Assembly (NCBI RefSeq): GCF_004959925.1
Contig: NZ_SPUW01000004.1
Location: forward strand, 93,706 to 157,705
DNA length: 64,000 nt
Direction: 5' to 3'
From: Pseudooceanicola onchidii
GTDB lineage: Bacteria; Pseudomonadota; Alphaproteobacteria; Rhodobacterales; Rhodobacteraceae
The position numbers and the translations under genes are program-made. Under the pieces are notes generated by a model. That model worked only from the letters and a program-made list of their open reading frames with translations. It had not been told where the DNA came from and ran no database searches. Of the stretch, positions 59,782-64,000 are shown piece by piece (positions within the stretch are counted from its first letter, which is position 1; each line of letters opens with the position of its first letter).

Positions 59782-60561
59782 ATGATCGCAGAGATCCTAT
59801 ATAAATTCACCGAAACCGCACCGAACTATGTTCTGGCGGCGGGCGCGATTTGCGGACTGACCGCCGGCACGCTGGTCCTGCTGATGCGGCATTCCGACAA
59901 GACGACCAAGGTCCAACGGGCCTATGGCGCCTTCTGGATCGCGGTGATTGCCGGTGTCGGGGTCTGGACGACGCATTTCGTCGCGATGATCGGTTTTCGG
60001 CCCGATGCGTCGCTTTATTACGATCTGCGAATGACCCTGTTTTCCATCCTGGTCGGCATTCTCTTCATCGGTCTGCCGCTGGCCGCCAGCGAATTTTTCC
60101 GGGGCTGGAAGAACAGCCGCCTTCTGGGCTGCGTCGCCGGCCTGGGCGTCACCGCCATGCACCTGACGGGAATGAGCGCGCTGGAAAACTGCCTGCCGAC
60201 CTTCAGCCCGACCATGATGGGCGTTGCGGTCACCATTTCGATGGTCTTCTTCGCCTGGGCACTGAAACAGTCGCGTCGCACGGTCAGCGGCCTGATCAAG
60301 AAGGCGATCGGGATTTCGGGCGGTGTCTGCGGGCTTCATTTCACCGCCATGGCCAGCGTCACCCTGACCGAGATCGAACACCAGGCCGGAGGCCTTGGCG
60401 CAAACAGCCTGTCGATCCTCGTGGTGGTGATCGCCCTGTCGGTCTTCGCGATCACCTTCATTGGCACGCTGAACCACCGCCGCCGGCTGGTGCACCAGCT
60501 GATGACGCACGACGAAAGCTTCCCGCCCGCGCAGCGCATCGTGCGCACCCTGCGGTCCTGA
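59782..60561 (+). CDS. MHYT-domain integral membrane protein
   Basis: A 259-residue protein with seven hydrophobic segments and three MHYT-type motifs facing the outer side of the membrane: THFVAMIGF, MHLTGMSAL and LHFTAMASV. MHYT domains are proposed to bind copper and sense oxygen, CO or NO. Usually a GGDEF, EAL or kinase domain follows, but here only about 25 soluble residues do (HQLMTHDESFPPAQ). It may be a stand-alone sensor or work through a partner. Upstream sequence from 59700 is AT-rich and probably holds its promoter. Confidence 0.87.
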   Translation: MIAEILYKFTETAPNYVLAAGAICGLTAGTLVLLMRHSDKTTKVQRAYGAFWIAVIAGVGVWTTHFVAMIGFRPDASLYYDLRMTLFSILVGILFIGLPLAASEFFRGWKNSRLLGCVAGLGVTAMHLTGMSALENCLPTFSPTMMGVAVTISMVFFAWALKQSRRTVSGLIKKAIGISGGVCGLHFTAMASVTLTEIEHQAGGLGANSLSILVVVIALSVFAITFIGTLNHRRRLVHQLMTHDESFPPAQRIVRTLRS

Positions 60562-60590
60562 CCCCAGACTGATCCCCGACCGGCGCCCGG

Positions 60591-61055
60591 TTACCCCAGG
60601 GGGACCGGGCGCTGTTCCTCGATCGCCTCCATCGCGAAATACGATGTGACGGTTTCCAGATCGACCTTCGAGATCAGGCGCTTGTAGACACCGTCATAAC
60701 TGGCCATGTCGCGCACCACGATCTTGAGCAGATAGTCGTATTCGCCGCCGATCCGGAAGAAATCGATCACCTCGGGGATGGCCGAGACGTGACGGCGGAA
60801 GGTATCCAGCCAATCGGCCGAATGGTGGCGCGTCTTGACCATGGCAAAGACGACCAGACCCGCGCCCAGCTTTTCGCGATCCAGCACGACGGTCCGGCCA
60901 CGAATGACCCCGCCGGCCTCAAGCGCCTTCAGCCGCCGCCAGGCCGCGTTCTGCGACAGCCCCACCCGGTCGGCAAGGTCGCGCTGCGACTGGCCCGAAT
61001 CCCGTTGAAGTTCGGACAGGATGCGGTAGTCGATTTGATCCAATTTCTGATCCAT
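60591..61055 (-). CDS. Lrp/AsnC-family transcriptional regulator
   Basis: A 154-residue Lrp-type regulator. The helix-turn-helix (about 5-55) has LSELQRDSGQSQRDLADRVG and LSQNAAWRRLKALEAGGVIR. The C-terminal RAM ligand domain (about 70-145) has VIDFFRIGGEYDYLLKIVVR. It diverges from the cysteine desulfurase-like gene, and a perfect 16-bp palindrome lies 2 bases from its start codon. Control of the neighbour in response to an amino acid is the natural inference. Confidence 0.92.
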   Translation of the reverse strand: MDQKLDQIDYRILSELQRDSGQSQRDLADRVGLSQNAAWRRLKALEAGGVIRGRTVVLDREKLGAGLVVFAMVKTRHHSADWLDTFRRHVSAIPEVIDFFRIGGEYDYLLKIVVRDMASYDGVYKRLISKVDLETVTSYFAMEAIEEQRPVPLG

Positions 61056-61057
61056 GA

Positions 61058-61073
61058 TCGTTCATATGAACGA
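61058..61073. promoter_or_regulatory. 16-bp palindrome, Lrp operator candidate
   Basis: TCGTTCATATGAACGA is perfectly self-complementary and lies directly upstream of the Lrp start (61055) and 78 bases upstream of the aminotransferase-fold gene. Position and symmetry fit a binding site for the adjacent Lrp-type protein. Confidence 0.65.
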
Positions 61074-61151
61074 AAATGCAGGATCCAACAACAACATTGA
61101 GTGATTATCCTCGCACCTGATGTGTCATTTTTGGCGAAACCTCAGCAAAGG

Positions 61152-62609
61152 ATGCCGCCAGTGTCGCCTCTTGACCGTTTCGCCGCCAGCCTCACCGACG
61201 CCCCGACCCGCAACATCGCCCGCGGCCTGATCGGAGAGGACGCGGTGGTCGACAGCCCCTTCGGACCCAAGCCCCTGATCTATGCTGATTACGTCGCCTC
61301 GGGCCGCGCGCTGATGCAGGTCGAGGAGTTCATGCTGCGCGAGGTCCTGCCCTACTATGCCAACACCCACACGCAGGCCTCTTTCTGCGGCGAATACATG
61401 ACCCGCCTGCGCGAAGCCGCCCGAGCGCAGGTCGCGCGGCTGACCGGGGCCGACGCCACCTGCAGCGTGATCTTCGCCGGGGCCGGATCGACCGCCGGGA
61501 TCAACCGGATCGTCGGACTTCTGGATATCGCCGGGGCGGTTGCGCGGGGCGATCGGGTCGTCGTGCTGACGGGGCCCTACGAACATCATTCCAACATCCT
61601 GCCCTGGCGCGAAACCGGCGCCGCCGTGGTCGAGATCCCCGAGGCCCCCGGGGGCGGTGTCGACCTGCGGGCGCTGGCGCAGGCCCTTGCGGCCGAACAG
61701 GGGGCGGACATGATCGTCGGCACGTTCTCGGCCGCCTCGAACGTCACCGGCATCCTGGCCAATGTCGACGCGATCACGCGGATGCTGAAGGCGCATGGCG
61801 CGCTGGCGATCTGGGACTACGGCTGCGCCGGCCCCTATTGCGCGATGGACATGAAGCCCGGCACCGATGTGGCCAAGGACGCCATCGTCTTTTCCGCGCA
61901 CAAGTTCCCCGGCGGCCCCGGCGCGTCGGGCGTGGCCGTGCTGCGCACCGACATCGCGCGGCGCCGCACCCCCACCCTGCCCGGCGGCGGCACCGTGTCC
62001 TTCGTGTCGCCCTGGGATCATGCCTATGCGACCAGCCTGTCGGCCCGAGAAGAAGGCGGCACCCCAAATGTCACCGGCGACATCCGCGTGGCGCTGGCGA
62101 TGCTGGTGAAAGAGGCGCTAGGCCAGACCTGGCTTGCCGATCGGCAGACGGCGCTGCGGGCGCGGGCCCTGTCGGTCTGGCGCCGGAACCCCCACCTTCA
62201 ACTGCTTGGCGAACTGGAGGCCCCTGCCCTGCCGATCTTCTCGTTCCGGGTGCGGGACGGCCATGGCGGCATGATCCACCACCAGCTCTTCACCCGGATG
62301 CTCAGCGATCATCACGGCATCCAGGCGCGCGGCGGCTGCGCCTGCGCCGGACCGTATGCGCACCGGCTTCTCGGGCTCGACCGGGCCGGGTCGCAGGCCA
62401 CCTATGCGGCTCTGATGCAGGGCAAAGAGACGGAAAAACCGGGCTGGGTGCGGCTCAACCTCTCGGCCCTGATGAGCGACGAGAAGGTCGATACGATCAT
62501 CGCCGCCGTCGATGACCTGGCCCGCAGGGCCGACGGTCTGATGCGCCCCTATTCCGTCGATCCGGCGACCGCCCGGTTCCGGGCAGAACCCATGACGACC
62601 CCGGCCTGA
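61152..62609 (+). CDS. Class V aminotransferase-fold enzyme (cysteine desulfurase/selenocysteine lyase-like)
   Basis: A 485-residue pyridoxal-phosphate enzyme. Seen are PLIYADYVASGRAL, ANTHTQASFCGEYM, VLTGPYEHHSNILPWRETGA, IWDYGCAGPYCAMDM, the PLP lysine in VFSAHKFPGGPGASG, and RGGCACAGPYAHRLLG, whose cysteines align with the reactive Cys of desulfurases. The protein is longer than SufS (about 410) owing to a C-terminal extension. The start is uncertain: ATG 61152 fits the family but has AAAGG immediately adjacent, while GTG 61101 lacks any ribosome-binding site. It is probably regulated by the divergent Lrp-type gene, suggesting amino acid beta-lyase or desulfuration activity. Confidence 0.85.
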   Translation: MPPVSPLDRFAASLTDAPTRNIARGLIGEDAVVDSPFGPKPLIYADYVASGRALMQVEEFMLREVLPYYANTHTQASFCGEYMTRLREAARAQVARLTGADATCSVIFAGAGSTAGINRIVGLLDIAGAVARGDRVVVLTGPYEHHSNILPWRETGAAVVEIPEAPGGGVDLRALAQALAAEQGADMIVGTFSAASNVTGILANVDAITRMLKAHGALAIWDYGCAGPYCAMDMKPGTDVAKDAIVFSAHKFPGGPGASGVAVLRTDIARRRTPTLPGGGTVSFVSPWDHAYATSLSAREEGGTPNVTGDIRVALAMLVKEALGQTWLADRQTALRARALSVWRRNPHLQLLGELEAPALPIFSFRVRDGHGGMIHHQLFTRMLSDHHGIQARGGCACAGPYAHRLLGLDRAGSQATYAALMQGKETEKPGWVRLNLSALMSDEKVDTIIAAVDDLARRADGLMRPYSVDPATARFRAEPMTTPA

Positions 62610-62670
62610 ACCCCGCGCGAAGGTCCGGTCCGGCCGATTCCCTCCGGGCATTCGCGAATCCCCGAGAGGG

Positions 62671-62684
62671 GCGAAAGGTTTCGC
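62671..62684 (+). terminator. Short hairpin followed by T-rich stretch
   Basis: GCGAAA-GG-TTTCGC is followed within 15 bases by TTAATTTTT. It may terminate the aminotransferase-fold gene that ends at 62609, although the 2-base loop means some stem opening is needed. Confidence 0.4.
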
Positions 62685-62773
62685 TTTCCTTAATTTTTCC
62701 GCGAAGGATGACCTGGGGCACTGTTGCGCGGGCGATCCCGTGCACGGCGGCCCCGAGGCGGTATTCCACAGAA

Positions 62774-62782
62774 TTATCCACA
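62774..62782 (+). promoter_or_regulatory. DnaA box (perfect TTATCCACA)
   Basis: TTATCCACA is an exact match to the consensus high-affinity DnaA box, 219 bases before the repA start. A weaker related motif lies just upstream at 62762-62770. A single box can occur by chance, but its place next to a replicon partition gene supports a role. Confidence 0.6.
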
Positions 62783-63000
62783 GGAAAACAGAGGCCTACG
62801 GTCCTTCAGCGCAGACCACCCTGCCCCACCACAAGATATAGACCCGACCGCCAGATGACGCTGCGGCCAGATTCCGTTTGCGCGAAGGTCCAGAAGATCG
62901 CTATAGAAACGATAAAAATGAGCATGGCGCAAAACAGCGTTACCAAGCGGGACAGTGCAGGGGGATGGCCTTCCGACCCCTGAGCCGTAACAGGTGAACT

Positions 63001-64000
63001 ATGGGCGAGAATTCGATCCTTATCAACGAACGCGTCCGCATCAATGCGGAGAACCTCGCCGCGGCGCTTGAAAACCACATGACCACGGCCTTCGCCCCGG
63101 ATGCCCGCAAGGAACTACGGCTGTTTTCGGCTGGCGAAGCGGCCGAGCTTCTCGGGATCTCGGCCTCGTTCCTGCGCAAGCTGCATTTCGAGAACAAGAT
63201 CGCCGATGTGCACACCACCACGGGCGGGCGCCGCTATTACAGCGCGACCGACCTGTCGAACATCCGCCACCACCTGGACGGGGCGGCCAAAGTTCAGGGC
63301 ACCTATCTGCGGGGTCGCAGGCCCGGCGACAAGGTACAGGTCCTGTCCTTCCTGAACTTCAAGGGCGGCTCGGGCAAGACGACCAGCACGATCCACACCG
63401 CGCAGCGACTTGCCCTCAAGGGCTATCGCATCCTGTGTGTCGATATCGACCCGCAAGCGTCTCTAACCACCTTGTTCGGCTACCGTCCCGAGGTCGATTT
63501 CCTTGATACCGGGACGATCTATGACGCCATCGCCTATGACGATCCGGTCGCGATGTCGCAGATCATCACGCCGACCTTCTTCCACGGCATCGACCTGGCC
63601 CCCGCCGGGCTGATGCTGCAGGAATTCGAACATGAAACGCCCCGCGCGCTGATGGACAACATCCAGCCCGCCTTCTTCGCCCGCATCTCGGCCGCGCTGG
63701 CCGAGGTCGAGGAAAACTATGACCTGATCCTCTTCGATTGCCCGCCGCAACTGGGCTATCTGACCATGGCGGCGCTTTGTGCCTCGACGGGGTTGTTCAT
63801 CACGGTCGTGCCCAACATGCTCGACGTGGCGTCGATGTCGCAGTTCCTGCAGATGAGCGCGGATCTTCTGGATGTCGTCCACAACGCCGGGGCGACGATG
63901 GATTACGATTTCCTGCGGTTCCTCATCAACCGGATGGAGCCGAACGACGGCCCGCAGCAACAGGTGGTCGCCTTCCTGCGCAACCTCTTCGGCAGGGAGG
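63001..64000 (+). CDS. repA: RepA/ParA-type plasmid partition ATPase (repABC), 3' truncated by window edge
   Basis: The frame starts at ATG 63001 and is still open at the window end (333 codons seen of about 390-400 expected). An N-terminal MerR-like helix-turn-helix (about residues 40-90: LFSAGEAAELLGISASFLRK, TTTGGRRYYSATDLSNIR) is followed by the deviant Walker A KGGSGKTT at residues 121-128, VDIDPQASLT and LILFDCPPQLG (Walker B region). This is the layout of RepA in repABC replicons, which segregates plasmid copies with RepB and represses the operon. repB and repC should follow outside the window. A chromosomal ParA lacks this N-terminal domain. Confidence 0.9.
   Translation, partial: MGENSILINERVRINAENLAAALENHMTTAFAPDARKELRLFSAGEAAELLGISASFLRKLHFENKIADVHTTTGGRRYYSATDLSNIRHHLDGAAKVQGTYLRGRRPGDKVQVLSFLNFKGGSGKTTSTIHTAQRLALKGYRILCVDIDPQASLTTLFGYRPEVDFLDTGTIYDAIAYDDPVAMSQIITPTFFHGIDLAPAGLMLQEFEHETPRALMDNIQPAFFARISAALAEVEENYDLILFDCPPQLGYLTMAALCASTGLFITVVPNMLDVASMSQFLQMSADLLDVVHNAGATMDYDFLRFLINRMEPNDGPQQQVVAFLRNLFGRE

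Larger units (their letters stand above)
62610..63000. other. Putative replication origin/control region upstream of repA
   Basis: This 391-base non-coding stretch precedes the partition ATPase gene. It contains an AT-rich block (about 62685-62705), a short hairpin (62671-62684), the palindrome TTCGCGAA (62651-62658), a perfect DnaA box and a second DnaA-like match TATTCCACA (62762-62770). repABC plasmids carry control sequences ahead of repA, while their replication origin is usually within or after repC, so the DnaA box here may instead serve DnaA-dependent control. No coding frame here is convincing. Confidence 0.5.

Noticed and set aside
62806..63078. Small minus-strand frame with one hydrophobic segment near repA, resembling a possible toxic peptide
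   Set aside because: It begins inside repA on the opposite strand, has no ribosome-binding site, and its hydrophobic run is short. There is not enough evidence to call a gene.
1..64000. CRISPR arrays, tRNA or rRNA genes
   Set aside because: No regularly spaced direct repeats, cloverleaf sequences or rRNA-like segments were noticed. A tRNA scan would be needed to be certain.

Overview
The window is GC-rich, densely packed DNA of the kind found in Rhodobacteraceae (roseobacter-type Alphaproteobacteria). Several gene types point that way: tripartite tricarboxylate (TTT), TRAP-TAXI and CUT2 ABC transporters, stacked catabolic operons, and a repABC-type RepA/ParA gene that runs off the right edge next to a perfect DnaA box. 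I infer that this is part of a large extrachromosomal replicon (plasmid or chromid) near its replication/partition locus. No rRNA, tRNA or CRISPR array was seen.

Layout. (1) 1-17920: an oxygenase and acyl-CoA catabolic block. It holds flavin reductases, a Baeyer-Villiger-type monooxygenase, a luciferase-like monooxygenase with its reductase, LysR and TetR regulators, an orphan TTT receptor, and an operon of enoyl-CoA hydratase, fused NDP-forming acyl-CoA synthetase, two acyl-CoA dehydrogenases, two SDRs (one with a decayed second SDR domain), TctB, TctA and an SMP-30 lactonase. Three TetR-type inverted repeats link the TetR gene with the operon and the TTT receptor. (2) 17925-18266: an IS6-type transposase remnant. 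(3) 18328-29824: an operon group flanked by two copies of the same palindrome. It encodes an ACMSD-like amidohydrolase, a HutC/GntR regulator, a complete TTT transporter, an aldehyde dehydrogenase, an Ldh-family reductase, a cupin, a two-subunit molybdenum hydroxylase and an MFS carrier. (4) 29825-34624: a graveyard of broken genes, with an aldehyde dehydrogenase fragment, an IS30 fragment, an ISNCY/IS1202-like element, a second IS30-family element, a disrupted Xre/MbcA/ParS-like antitoxin and an IS3 orfA remnant. (5) 34625-38110: nadA-nadB-nadC, the de novo route from aspartate to nicotinate mononucleotide.

(6) 38171-54065: a twelve-gene minus-strand run with a divergent two-gene unit. The run encodes a sugar-type CUT2 ABC transporter (one component is an ATPase-permease fusion), five oxidoreductases, a YciI protein, hydroxyquinol 1,2-dioxygenase, maleylacetate reductase, an SDR and a ketopantoate-reductase-like protein. 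The divergent unit encodes a beta-hydroxyacid dehydrogenase and a cytosolic protein that joins a winged-helix DNA-binding region to a periplasmic-type solute-binding domain. This regulator architecture, beside an operon that appears to take a sugar- or cyclitol-like compound to hydroxyquinol, is the most unusual system in the window. (7) 54141-59612: AtuA-like large and small subunits with a TAXI-TRAP transporter and a divergent LysR. (8) 59782-62609: an MHYT-domain membrane protein, and an Lrp regulator divergent from a cysteine desulfurase-like enzyme across a 16-bp palindrome. (9) 62610-64000: the putative origin/control region and repA.

All functional assignments come from reading motifs and family resemblance by eye. 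No database search was possible.
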